Origin: Hyperoplus lanceolatus
Taxonomy: Eukaryota > Chordata > Actinopteri > Uranoscopiformes > Ammodytidae
Assembly (NCBI GenBank): GCA_026929865.2
Contig: CM049400.1
Coordinates: 11,022,001 to 11,086,000, forward strand
Reading direction: 5' to 3'
Length of the DNA stretch: 64,000 bases
Part shown: positions 12,230-22,779 of the stretch, piece by piece
Position numbering within the stretch: the first letter of the stretch is position 1
Layout of the letters: each line of letters opens with the position of its first letter
Made by a program: the position numbers and the translations under genes
Notes under the pieces: generated by a model
Database searches by the model: none
What the model saw: only the letters and a program-made list of their open reading frames with translations
Told to the model about the DNA's origin: nothing

Positions 12230-12960
12230 TAAATGTTTTCATCAGGCTTCAAATTCAATTGAAATGAGCTGGTTTGAATTGCAGCTCTCACAGCTGGTGC
12301 TTCCTCCTTCAGCTAAATGGGAGATACAAACGGGATGCGAGCTTTAAGATACATGAGAGCTGGAGTTTGTATGATAATAACTGGTTTCTAATCATCAGCA
12401 TGGTATGTGTGGGTAAATCAACAGAGATGAAGCAACATATCAACTTTTTACACTCAACTATATGATGGAAATTGTGATGGTTATAAACGAAAAAATGACA
12501 AATCGATCATTTCTTTATGTAATGGCCTTGTCTGCTGCACTGCTCATTAATCAGTTCACTTGGACAGGTTGTTATACAATTGTGCAGCGAGTGGAATTTA
12601 AAGTGGGTGAAAATACTTGGGATAATGATTTCGAAAATATAATGCAATATAAAACGAAGGCCAGATTGTCTGGGTCGCAGTAATCACGTAGATTACATGT
12701 TATTAGAAATACATTGCGTACGCGGATCAAAATGAACAAATCAAGCCAATTATCCTCGTTTCTCCCTTCCAGAGCAAAATGGCAAATTGATCATCACACA
12801 CAATGCAATTACCTCCCTATAATGACTTTATCTCGTTTTGCAATTCCAAAGGAGGGAGTAGAACCTTGGCGGAGTGTCATTACAGGATTCCTGTGTGTTG
12901 TTGTGGCTCAAAAAGGTATTTGTTTTGGTAGTTCAGTTAACATTCTGTGGGGAACCGTGA
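12230..12960. promoter_or_regulatory. Candidate conserved non-coding block
   Basis: A ~730-bp repeat-free stretch with many TAAT/ATTA sites, for example GCAATTACC and ATAATGAC near 12806-12825 and CATTAATCAG near 12544. It also has TTGATCAT and GCAAAATGG words. Overlapping frames of 60-86 codons show no protein signature. It resembles a developmental enhancer, by inference only. Confidence 0.25.
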
Positions 12961-13237
12961 CATTTCCTCTCTGACTCTATCTACATGGACATTAGTGAGC
13001 CGGCTCAGACAGCTTCTCGCTTTGGTGTAGTAGTGAAAGGTGATACGCAAGAGCAGCTGTTTGGTCTCTCCACAGCTCGTCTGGGGCCTATTGCATAAAA
13101 GTGGAATTAAGATATCCAGGATGATTGATAAAGCCAGCCTTGACAAAGTCTAGTCTGGGCACTTTGGATTAGTCAGTTGCATAAACGCCAATCCAGGATG
13201 TAAAGGGGCTGCTTTGTCAAGCCAGGTGTAAGTCATT

Positions 13238-14414
13238 AGGCTCGTTCGACCTGTCGCCGTCTTGCTAAGACCTGCGAAATTATGACGCTCGTCTTGCTGA
13301 GCGCACTGCATTATGGTTAGACTTTTTGTCCCACTTGCACCCGTGGCTGGCTGCGGCTCGGCTGCTTGAGACTTTGAAGTCTCGCGGTATCAAGACGGAC
13401 ACAGACACTGGAGCAAGTCGCTGCAGTTGCTCCCCACGGGCTGCGGGAGCGAAATGTCTGATGGGAAACGTCTTGCTGACAGGCGGAGCTGAGCGCTAAT
13501 TGGGAGTTTAAACCTCGTGCCTTTGATGCGTTTCCCCAATTGGTTAGGCAAAAGTCTGACATCACCGCTCAAAATTAAATTACGATCCATTCTTTTTGAT
13601 TTTAATTTATGTTTAATCATTAGGCCGCCACAATATGCATTTAAGCAGAAATGTACTTAATCAGAGTTAAACCTCTGAACCCTTGACATAGAAATAATTT
13701 GGATGTGTAACTCTCCTGTATAGATATATTTAAAAGTGAACACAAACTTGAGTCACATAAGATCTTGGTGAAGTGATTTTTATACCATTAAGATTAAATC
13801 ATAGGCTTATTTCAAGTGATCTAAATGGTCTGGGGATTGTATTTTACATGTAGTGTCGCAAAGCCAGACCAAAACTACAACAAGTAGTTTGTTTGTTACA
13901 CATCATAATACAGTTCATCATATCCATCTCTACAATAATAATAAGGGATCTTTTCTTGACCTTCTTTATTTAGGCCGATCATATTCGTTATGTGAAGGGA
14001 GAAATACTAAACCTCCTTTATTTGGATTTGTAAATTATTCTTGTAAATTATTCTTTATCACTTAAAAGTAGGTGTTCTAGTAAAGTAACAAGAAAGATAA
14101 AGATGTGTGGGGAATGGGGATATTAGCTTATATCTCGTTTCTTGTTTTGAAAATGCCCCTCGCTTTTAAAGTGTTTACTCGTCTTTGTGTTGTGTTCTGC
14201 TTCTAATCGGTTGTAGCATGTGTGACTCTCCTGCGAATATGTTTCTAATAGGCCTTCAAAATAAAACTAGAAAACGAACTGCATCCGCAACAAGGACGCT
14301 ACTTCCGACTCGGAGCTGTCCGGCTTCAGTCAGGCATTTTCGTCACTCCCCCGACTGCACTCGGCTACTCTCGTCTACTTTCCAGACGAGCCACAACGGA
14401 GGTCGAACGAGCCT
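13238..14414. mobile_element. Nested DNA element with AGGCTCGTTCGACCT termini
   Basis: It begins AGGCTCGTTCGACCT and ends with the perfect inverse AGGTCGAACGAGCCT, flanked by ATT on both sides (13235-13237 and 14415-14417). The second halves of the termini also pair loosely (CGTCTTGCT on the left, CTCGTCTGG when the right end is inverted). The GC-rich left 300 bp gives minus-strand frames (13317-13620) without recognisable protein content. It is non-autonomous. The superfamily is uncertain, though 3-bp duplications suggest Harbinger-like. Confidence 0.7.
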
Positions 14415-14640
14415 ATTCTGTTAAGTGCCAGCCCACAGCTTTCAGAAGTAGACCCAGAGATCGAACACAGATTTACTGATGGAAAAATGGAAAAGATGGC
14501 CCATTTTCCCACAATGCCTTGCTAGTTTAAACCGTAAGTGAGGGGGCAGTTCATTTCATATAGGAGATGTATTCTCTGCCAACTGCTTTTGTTGTCCCTG
14601 CATTGTTTTATGATAAAATAGTTGACAGTGAGCAGTCTGC

Positions 14641-14982
14641 AGGTACATCTAAATAAATTAATATCATAGAAAGTCCATTCAAAAAGTGAAACTTTCATAG
14701 ATTCATTACAAGAAGTGAAATATGTCAGGCCTTTTTTTGGATGATTGATTGATCATGGAATAAAAAATCCAGTGTCTCAAAATATTAGAATGTTACATAC
14801 AACCAATCAGAAAAAGGATTTATTATACAGAAATGTCGACCTTCTGAAAAGTATGTTTATTCTAGATTAATTTCACTCCATGTGTAATGAATTTCTAGAA
14901 TATATTTAAGTTTCACTTTTTGAATTCAATTACAGAAAAAAGGAATTTTTCATTGATATTGAATTTTGTTTCAGATGCACCT
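14641..14982. mobile_element. Internally deleted Tc1/IS630-like element with long inverted ends
   Basis: The left end AGGTACATCTAAATAAATT and right end TTTCAGATGCACCT are inverted partners. Subterminal AAAAAGTGAAACTTTCATAG and its inverse AAGTTTCACTTTTTGAATTC also pair, as do AATGAATTTCTAGA and TAGATTCATTAC. The sequence matches my memory of the ends of a common fish Tc1-like element with the transposase gene between them. Here the coding part is gone, leaving about 340 bp. Confidence 0.65.
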
Positions 14983-15322
14983 CGATATAGTGATAAGTAC
15001 AAAGTGAATTTATTTGACCCACACGTCATCTGCCATCGATAATCAATTGTATAAATATAGCCTGCAATATTGAACATCAATTATTATAATTTACATTATT
15101 GCATCTTAATCTAATTATAATTATGTTAATTATAAATGGTTCAGGTTAAATGAATAAAAAAGAAGAACTATTTAACTAAATGACAATGCAGTCTTTTATG
15201 TGGTACCTTAAAACAGGCTAATGAAAATAAAGCAATTCACGGAAGATCATGGAATAACTGTTAAACACCTTGATTTCAGATCGGAGTGACAGCTGACTGA
15301 GCCAATCAGGCAACAGAGTAAG

Positions 15323-15374
15323 TTTATCCTTTACGTTTAGCCTGGTCGGGACCAGGCTAAACGTAAAGGATAAA
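15323..15374. repeat. Perfect 25+25 bp palindrome with 2-nt loop
   Basis: The left arm (15323-15347, TTTATCCTTTACGTTTAGCC...) is the exact inverse of the right arm (15350-15374). Only GG separates them. It lies near the right end of the 13084-15490 element, so it is probably a subterminal hairpin of that element. Confidence 0.95.
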
Positions 15375-15501
15375 TCTCCATGGTAACTTATGTCCCTCCG
15401 CTTTTATGCAACCGGATCATGGCTAACGCAAGCCAGGATAACCGAAATATCCTAGATTAATCCCTTATCCTAGTTTTATGCAATAGGCCCCTGGGCTCCT
15501 A

Positions 15502-15541
15502 GCACACACACACACACACACAGCACGCACACTCACGCACG

Positions 15542-15624
<83 letters not shown>
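15502..15624. repeat. (CA)n microsatellite with CACG interruptions
   Basis: A compound tract: CA units, a CACGCACACTCACGCACG interruption, then an uninterrupted CA run of about 80 bases. Confidence 0.95.
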
Positions 15625-15626
<2 letters not shown>

Positions 15627-15639
15627 GATCAGTGGGTGT

Positions 15640-15975
15640 CTGTGTGGGCTGGTATAACTAATTTTTCAGTTTACACAGTGATATCGTGGGGACATAACTT
15701 TCTTTTGGGGACAAAATTGGAAGTCTCCATAATGTAAAAATTACATTTTAGGGTGAGGACTTGCTGTAAGGTAAGGGAGGGCTTAGGTTTAGGTTGAGGT
15801 TAAAGATAGGGTTAGGGTAAGGGTCAGGCAATTAGTGGTTATGGTTAGGGCAAGTCTCCAGAAATGAATTTAAGTCTATGTAATGTCCTCAGAAGTGATG
15901 TAAACACAACCTGTTTGTTTGGTCTTTGGCGTGTTAGTGTGTGTGTGTGTGTGTGTATGTGTGTGTCTGTGTGTA
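15640..15975. repeat. Microsatellite-linked repeat with degenerate GGTTAG-type units
   Basis: It starts next to the (CA)n tract with a GTGGGGACATAACTTTC word. A core of imperfect GGTTAGG/GGTTTAGG-like hexamers follows (15770-15850), then AAGTCTATGTAATGTCCTC, and it ends in a (TG)n tract (15937-15975). A similar CA-to-TG arrangement is a familiar dispersed repeat in fish genomes (recall). The hexamers resemble telomere repeats but are too degenerate to be a telomere. Confidence 0.6.
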
Positions 15976-16624
15976 TACTCATGTGGATACTCATGTTACA
16001 GAAAGCAGTTATCACATGAATCAACCGCTCTGCAGAGGATCACCCTGCATCACCTTGTTGTCAAGCATGAACCATGTTCTTTTTTTACTTCACATTTGAC
16101 TCTCCAGGACTTTTGGGATCATGCATGACGACAGAAAAACAAAGTAATTAGTCACACATATGTTTCCCCCCTGTCATCTGTGAGTGTGTAAAACATAGTA
16201 GATGTAATGATAGAGCAGATTTTATAACCATTTACATGATTTAAACGCTGTGTCAGTGTGTGTCTCCTGTGTAAAGTGCTGTATAGGCATTACTGAATAA
16301 CTGTAGAATTTGTCTCCGAAGAAGTCTGCAGCAAGGATGCAAGTTTGACTGTCTGTTTAGACACAGACTGTCATAAAATCCAGACCTCAAACTGCTTAAA
16401 TCACATTTCTGCCACGACTCTGAATTCCCACCAAGTGCATGCTGGGAAAGAGTCCAGACCCCTGTGACCGAAATGGAGTAAGTGGTTAAGAAGATGAATA
16501 AATAATGGAAGAAAAATTTTGCCACATTTTGTAAACCAACATTGGGTTTTTTCTTTTGTCTGTGTGCTAAAACCTCGACACGAGACGAAAAACAGAACTT
16601 GAGGAGTTGTAATGTGAGTAAATA
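15976..16624. other. Non-coding stretch, nothing recognised
   Basis: A minus-strand frame of 152 codons (16253-16711) spans this stretch and runs into repeat sequence. It has no domain, signal peptide or splice context that I trust. Confidence 0.4.
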
Positions 16625-16740
16625 GTCACTGACAGTATCCCTGCAGCTAAACACTATATACACTTTACAGCGGTTTACCATGTTAGCCATCTTAGTTTGA
16701 ATGGTATGCATGCTAACATTTGCTAATTAGTACGATTAGT
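16625..16740 (+). repeat. GCTAACATGCT repeat family, left part of a split copy
   Basis: Words such as GTTTACCATGTTAGCCATCT and GCATGCTAACATTTGCTAAT follow the family order. The copy is interrupted just after 16740 and seems to resume at 17225. Confidence 0.6.
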
Positions 16741-16744
16741 ATCA

Positions 16745-17224
16745 ACCAGTGGCGTAACTTTGATGTTCATATTGGTGGGGACACATTTTGGCGAAACGTC
16801 ACACAATTTGGCGAAACGCCCTCGCCCCAGACCCAGCAACCAAACCAGTTTTATCATGTATCTATCTAGCCTACAGTTTAATCAAGAGTTGAGCGACTAT
16901 CAATCGTTTTGCACTAAAAAACTTATTATATTCATACATCCTGAATGAATGGCGTTTGACGTGACGTGACACATTACCGCTACTTATTGCCCTTCTTCCT
17001 TTTTTCCCCCGACATTCTTCCTCAGTTAACGTCAAACTTCAGCCGCATTCATAGCGCAGCAGCTGAGCTGATAGATTCCGAAATGACAGCAGAAACTGTT
17101 TTACCGCTCTCAAATCAAGCAACCATTCACCGCTAACCGAAACACAACCCACGACAACCAACAGGAGGCAAAGCCAATCACAAAATACATAAGGCGGGAC
17201 TATAAAGAGGCAACGCATTAACGC
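16745..17224. mobile_element. Probable insertion starting CAGTGGCGTAAC
   Basis: Foreign sequence separates two parts of one GCTAACATGCT-family copy. It begins near CCAGTGGCGTAACTTTGATG, a start typical of some DNA transposons, and holds a duplicated TTTGGCGAAACG word (16791-16820). Near its far end are CCAATCACAAAAT and a TATAAAG word (17201-17207) that could be promoter-like. No inverted partner of the start is visible, so the element is truncated or of another type. Confidence 0.4.
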
Positions 17225-17375
17225 ACATTTTCATGGGATCATCAAATATATTTGCATTCATCTTCTGGGGATCATGAATGTCTGAACATAACTGAATGGT
17301 AATCCATCCAGTGGTTCTTGAGACATTTTAGTCGTGACCAAAGTGGTGGACTAACGAGCTAACATTGAAGTAAAG
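17225..17375 (+). repeat. GCTAACATGCT repeat family, right part of a split copy
   Basis: GGGGATCATGAATGTCTGAA, GGTAATCCATCCAGTGGTTC and GACCAAAGTGGTGGAC match the copies at 54540-54620 and 56500-56720 in order and orientation. Confidence 0.65.
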
Positions 17376-19948
17376 CAGCTGTCAATAGATATAATGAGGT
17401 CAGAAATGTCATGTTGTTGAGGCAGAATCCTTTGAGATCAGCGCTTCATCCATGTAAAACAAACAAGCCAGGTCCGCACACGTTTGGTCTCATGCATTCC
17501 ACGCTATTTAATTTATGACCATTATTACACAGTTTATATCTGTATCTACATCCATACACATGTCTGTATTTATTTAGAGGTGAAAGGAAATGTCTCCAGG
17601 AAGGGAGGTATTAAGAAAAAAAGTTTCAGTACGGTGTGAATATCCCTGTTGGAACGGCCCTCTAAATGATTTTGACTTTGTTTTTTGTTGGCTTCCCTTG
17701 GAGCCAAAAGTTGATCATAAAATGTGTGTATCGTTGAAATTTGAATTCATTATATCATTATAACAATTGTAACATGTTCGTCCTTTCACTCTCACCCGTT
17801 CTAGGTTAGAGAATTTAATAGTGGCAGACAAAGCTTGCGGTTGTAAGACAGTACAGAAGGAGAAAAAAAGCTTCCCTCTTAATGTTCATGTCTCATAATA
17901 CCCAATGACGCACCTTCGCTAATAGATTAACTACGAAATACAGAGAAATGCCTTATATTTAAATATCAAATGCATGTATGTTATAATAGTACCTAGTATG
18001 TGCTCCTAAGACAGTCTTAGGTGTCTTCCAGTAAAGCTGCTGACCTGGATGCACTGTAGACATGATGTGAACATGATCAACGCTGCAGGTATCGTACACT
18101 TCATTACATCAGCACATGCTTCATCTGTGGCTAGAGACGCCACTGTTATTTCCCCCTGCTGTGGCGACTAGCTCTCCACACCAGTAAACATGATGACTCA
18201 GACCCAATGCACATTAGTCTCAATTAAACTAAATGTTTGCTCTCCTCCAGACTGCATCCTCCCTCTCCCCCCCTCTTCTCCTTCACTCCCCCATCCCTCC
18301 CTTTTCTGTCCCTTTCCTCGTTTTTTTCCACTCCGTCCTTCCAGCAAAGCTTCATCTCATTTAATGACTTGGGTTGTCTGGTCCCGTGGGAGGTGCAACC
18401 AGTTTACATTCATTTATTCACAACTGCAGGCTGTAAAAAAAAAAAAAAAAACAGTCTTCCACTTCCCCAACCAATGGGATTTTTCCAAGGCATTTGCATC
18501 GACGCCCTTACTGTAAATCATTGGCAAAATGTACAGTGTTTGTAAAGCCTGGTGCAGGTCTCCAGGCTCTTTGTATAAGTGCCTCAAGTGAGCACTGCAA
18601 ACTTGTAGGTTTGTGCATGGATTTAATTGAATCTATAAACATATATTTACATATATAATCTTCATTCATATGGTATATCTGTATGGAGAACGAAATGCAT
18701 TTTTAACTGCACTTTAAAAAGCAAACTTTTTCTTGCACTCCTTCGAGGCTGAAACGGAAATGTAAAATATGTATTTCCTCTGTGCCATGGAGCTCAACTG
18801 TTTTTCAAAAACACAGTTAGAAACACTCAAAGGAAGCCACATTGTGATACGTTCCTACATTACCATGACTGTGGGAACTGTAGTTTATCTTAGGTTTATC
18901 AGACATACACTTCTAACTAAGTACTTTAAATGTGTATAAATCTGCCATTGAAAACAGTTCCTAAAACAAACTATTATACTGTATTATACTGTCCAGCAAG
19001 GAGCACATTCAGCCTTTTTATGAAGGATACATACTGTATATATTTGAGCTGTTTTGAAATATTCACACTTTCAGTAGGAGCCAGTGTAAATAAAAAATAT
19101 ATAGTGCGGATGGATGGACACTTTTTTTTTCTTTCCATAGGAATTTCTTTTATCAATAAGAAAAATAAAGAAAAACCTCCAGACTCACCTATGCAGGCTT
19201 CTCTTTAGTCTTCCTGTTGAGCAAATACAAAATGTAAATTAAAGTTTCCCCAAACCAATTGAGACACATAAGAAAAAAAAGGCTCTTGCTTTATAGTACA
19301 GTGAACTTGTTTGACCATAATGGATTGAGAACAATACTTGTCTTTCGCATCCTCTCAGTCAAATAAATATAGGTAAATATTGAACTTTACATGTCATTGG
19401 CTTTGTAAATAAATTCTTCTCATACCTGAATCTCACTTACCCCCTGAGCACCAGAGAAATCTTGTTTGTTTACTTTTACCAAATGAATCATATTCACTAG
19501 ACTACTTTACATATACCCTGTAAACTCCATACATTATGAGCAGTGGTGGGAGAGTGACCTCTTTCACATATACCCCATACATTTTCAGAAATTCAAATGT
19601 TTTCTCAAAATAGATAAATGACCTGAATACAAACGGGGACTTGGGATAATAAAGTATAACGAGATGCTCAGATATGATTTTATGCTTCTCATTCCGGCGG
19701 AAAACAATAAATCTCATTATCTTGGGGGCTGGTCTGAGAGCAGAAAAAGAAAATACCTCCGTTCCAGTTTGGCGCTGTGTCCGCCAGCTTCCTTCCTGTC
19801 CCTGACCTCAGGGGTCAAGGCAGTATACTGAGTGCACTCTCTAGTTTCTCCCTCTGGCCTGTCAGTCTGCCTCTTGCAAAATATCACAATCTCAAAAAGC
19901 AGTTCTTCTTCTAATGCTGCTTCAATACAACCCCTGAGCGTGTGTCCC

Positions 19949-19962
19949 CCCCCCCCCCCCAC
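19949..19962. repeat. Poly-C homopolymer run
   Basis: An uninterrupted C run of about 14 bases. Confidence 0.85.
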
Positions 19963-20783
19963 TTGTGTATATTCAGGGGGAAAATGGCCAACACTAATGA
20001 CAGTGACGTATGGCGAAGGGGAAATGGGACTTGCTACAGAAATATCACTGATTATCATCAATGCAAACAAACACCTCAGCGTTTAGAAGCGCTGCTGTAC
20101 AACAGTCATATATCAATGTCTCACCGGGGTTAATGTACAGTATACACTGCTTCGGAATACTGTTTGCTATCTTTGTGGCCGATGCCATACACCCAGACGC
20201 CATTACTCTATCCAGTGTAATAGTGCATGATGTGTTAATAATCACATGTACTTGAGTATTAGAGAGTTCCTCAGCCATATTGGAGACCACAATACCTTCG
20301 GGTAGCAGGGTTCGGTAAACCTCATTACCGTTGCCCGGAGAGAAAATCCCTTTTTCAAAGCCTCAAAGTGGACTGTAAAAGCAACTGGGTCAATAAAGCC
20401 TTTATTCGTCCGTACAGAGGCTGTCAGCAGGTTCTCTCTGTTGTTTTACGAAGAGTCACTTTTGATTTAACATGTAATCCATTTCCATTCAATGCAGGGG
20501 AATGCAGAGCAGTGGAGCCTGAGCTCCCACTTGAAAGAAAATCATTTACCCAGGAAGCACACGCTGTGACATTTAAAGAAGTCGGTGCACAGACTGTGAG
20601 GGGAAAGATAAGATCTGGCAGTGCTTTTTCTTACCTGCCACTGTTTTCTATCTTTAGCTCATCAAGTAATTTAAAGTTATAACGCTCTCTATAATCCTGA
20701 AGATTTGCTTCAAATCATTATACCCCACATTATGATTCTATAGTTGGCATTTATTCAGCAGCAGCCACTGAATGTATGCACAC

Positions 20784-20848
20784 AATTTCCTCTGGATATA
20801 TTAGTATATGGTATATTTGGTATGATCTCAGTGTGCACAGAGGAAATT
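20784..20848. repeat. Short inverted repeat AATTTCCTCTG / CAGAGGAAATT
   Basis: Two exact 11-bp inverted arms (20784-20794 and 20838-20848), with TGCACAC and GTGTGCAC words beside them, are separated by 43 bases of AT-rich sequence. Confidence 0.6.
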
Positions 20849-21860
20849 ACACTTAATTAATGCATTTAATCCAGCACAATTTCAGCCCATTGATATCAGC
20901 CTTACTGCCTACGGTTCACTCATTCTACACTGTCAAAGCTACAGTAAACCAAGTCCCTCTTCCTCTGTTTCACATTAAAACATGTCATGTTTTGCCTTCT
21001 CAGTTATTAATATTGCAAGGAGTTTGTTGACTTGTGCTGTAAACGGATGTGCCAGTTCCTCTTTCCTCATGTATTCCTGACAAAGTAGCTGCTCAATGAG
21101 CATAGTATTAAACTGCACTTGCTGTTAGCATCCCAACAACGGCTGCTAACCAAAAGTAAATCTAATTGTCACAACTTCAAATTGCCTCAGAGATGTTATT
21201 GGAATTGAGCGAATGTCTTAGGTTGTGTTTGAGCTCTCACACGTAACGGGCAAATCAAATTGTTCACTGCTCATGTTGAAATAGATGAAAGCTAAGGGGA
21301 AGACAGTTCGACGGTTTCCATAGCGATGCAAGTGAACGCCGTGTGGAATGTCTGTGTGTGTGTGTGTTTGAAGCTCTCTGTCCCACTGTGCTGTGGGTCC
21401 TCGTGCTAGTGAGACCCCTATAGTGTGTGCCTATTGCACACTTTTATTATTTGCCCAACTGTTTTTTTTTGCAGAATATTAAAGTGCTGGATGCAGCTGC
21501 ATAACTCATCACAGGCTGCCAAGAAAGGTAGTGGCCTGGTGGTGGAGGGGAGTAGCCATGCTGGTGGATGTTTAGTATAGCTGCAGTGTACACGCTGTAA
21601 ATTAAACATCAGAAAAACTTGTATCTGCCTTCAGGGCTGAGGGAGTAGTGTGAAAAGCAAGGCAGCCGAAGTCAAGGAGGTGAAACACGTGCTGAGATGT
21701 GAAGAGGAATCAGCTGCCGATGAAGAATTGAGAATTATTCTAGTAAAGAGGATTGGGAAAAGGGAGGGTGCATGGGCAGATGAATAAACAACTTGCTTGG
21801 GTATTTTTCAAATACAGGCGACAAGTGTTCTTTCTTTAGCCGCTCCTGGTGGAAAGATAC

Positions 21861-21923
21861 GGAAAGCTTAATCAAAAGCAGACTTCAAACAGGAGCCTGC
21901 AGTTCCCACGCCCTCGTCTTAAA
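21861..21923 (+). repeat. 63-bp direct repeat, unit 1
   Basis: GGAAAGCTTAATCAAAAGCA through CGTCTTAAA. It aligns without gaps to 22186-22248, with about 54 of 63 bases identical by hand count. The terminal TTAA of this unit is where the MITE at 21923-22168 is inserted. Confidence 0.9.
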
Positions 21924-22168
21924 GGTATAGTGCCTAACTATTTTATATGAATGTATGTCCGTAACATTCAAGCCATCGCCAAACAAGTTGTCACCAATGT
22001 TTAATGGTATGGCAGCGTTTACAAAATGGTGTCGGCCCCGACAAAATAAAATCCATGTGCGATCACCGAAGGCTCACCTCATGTACATGTGCCAACGTTT
22101 TTTTTTGTAATTACTCTAAATTCCTCATGGGGGGGGGGGGGGGAGAACAGAAGTTATGCACTATAGCT
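21923..22168. mobile_element. TTAA-flanked MITE family T, copy 1
   Basis: Ends AGGTATAGTGC and GCACTATAGCT are inverted partners, flanked by TTAA at 21919-21922 and 22169-22172. The interior shares ACATTCAAGCCAT.GCCAAAC, ATCCATGTGCGATCACCGAAG and other words with the copy at 30667. It contains a G-run (22129-22143). TTAA duplications fit piggyBac- or Kolobok-type transposition. No protein is encoded. Confidence 0.75.
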
Positions 22169-22185
22169 TTAACCCCTTTAACTAT

Positions 22186-22248
22186 GGAAAGCTACATCAA
22201 AAGCAGACCTCAAACAGGAGCCGGCATTTTCAACCCCTTCGTCTTAAA
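22186..22248 (+). repeat. 63-bp direct repeat, unit 2
   Basis: A gapless partner of 21861-21923. Its own terminal TTAA (within CGTCTTAAATAG) is unoccupied, so it serves as the empty-site version. Confidence 0.9.
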
Positions 22249-22779
22249 TAGATCAACTGGCACTTTAAGTTTTTTTTCATTCGGTCTCCACTTTGTATCT
22301 CATCTCTCACCTCAGCTGGATCAAGCTGGAGGGTCTGGCACCAGACATCCTGATAATAAGAAGAAAATGAGAGGAGCGGAAGCCGTGAAAGGAAATATCC
22401 CTTCAAATGCAGCCCACCCCTCACCCCCTATATTCCTTTCCTCCTCTCTGTCCCCACTCACTCCAGCCTCTCAACCTCTATTCCCAGGCTGCACAGCTCT
22501 CCGGGCCCTGCATGGAGGGAGCAGGAAGCTGGTGGAGAACTGGGAGCCTGCTGCTGTCTCCAGGCCAAGGCACAGCGGGTATGAGACGTCTGCCTGGGAG
22601 AAGGTGGCCACTATCCCCGACTATGAGCCCCATTCAAGCTGACAGCCAAGTTCAAGGGACCCGGGGGAAAAGACAGAGTCTGAAAAAACCCGAGCTCACA
22701 GTGGCACGACGTGAAAACCGGCACCCACTGGCTGAGCATAATAACACACATTGTGCTCAAGCAGTCCCTTCGTATGGGG
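22249..22779. other. Non-coding stretch with a GC-rich patch
   Basis: The patch 22470-22640 is GC-rich and openly readable in more than one frame, but those frames start inside or beside the MITE and lack any recognisable domain. No splice-bounded exon can be defended. Confidence 0.35.

Larger units (their letters stand above)
13084..15490. mobile_element. DNA transposon with 3-bp target duplication (Harbinger-like), hosting nested insertions
   Basis: The ends are GGGCCTATTGCATAAAA and its inverted copy TTTTATGCAATAGGCCC. Both are flanked by CTG (13081-13083 and 15491-15493). TTGCATAAA recurs subterminally near 13180 on the left and, inverted, near 15402-15411 on the right. A 3-bp duplication and GGG-starting ends fit the PIF/Harbinger superfamily, but no transposase or Myb-like frame is present. 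Two further elements lie inside (13238-14414 and 14641-14982), so the host element proper is about 0.9 kb. Confidence 0.75.
17376..21860. other. Long non-coding stretch, no gene seen
   Basis: Mostly unique AT-rich DNA. It includes a pyrimidine-rich tract (18245-18350), poly-A (18436-18452), poly-C (19949-19962), a short inverted pair at 20784-20848 and a (TG)n run near 21350. Frames such as 19717-20070 minus and 20368-20682 plus have no recognisable domain. Confidence 0.45.

Noticed and set aside
13317..13620. GC-rich minus-strand frames inside the nested element as a possible transposase
   Set aside because: About 80 codons in two frames, with no catalytic or DNA-binding motif. More likely non-coding terminal sequence of the element.
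15770..15850. Interstitial telomere
   Set aside because: The hexamers are irregular (GGTTTAGG, GGTTGAGG, GGTTATGG) and occur as part of a microsatellite-linked repeat, not a (TTAGGG)n array.
16253..16711. 152-codon minus-strand frame
   Set aside because: Its N-terminal part lies in the dispersed GCTAACATGCT repeat and no family signature is visible.
22004..22642. The longest open frame in the window (212 codons, plus strand)
   Set aside because: It starts inside the TTAA MITE and runs through its G-run, the second 63-bp repeat and unrelated GC-rich DNA. There is no domain and no splice-bounded subset.
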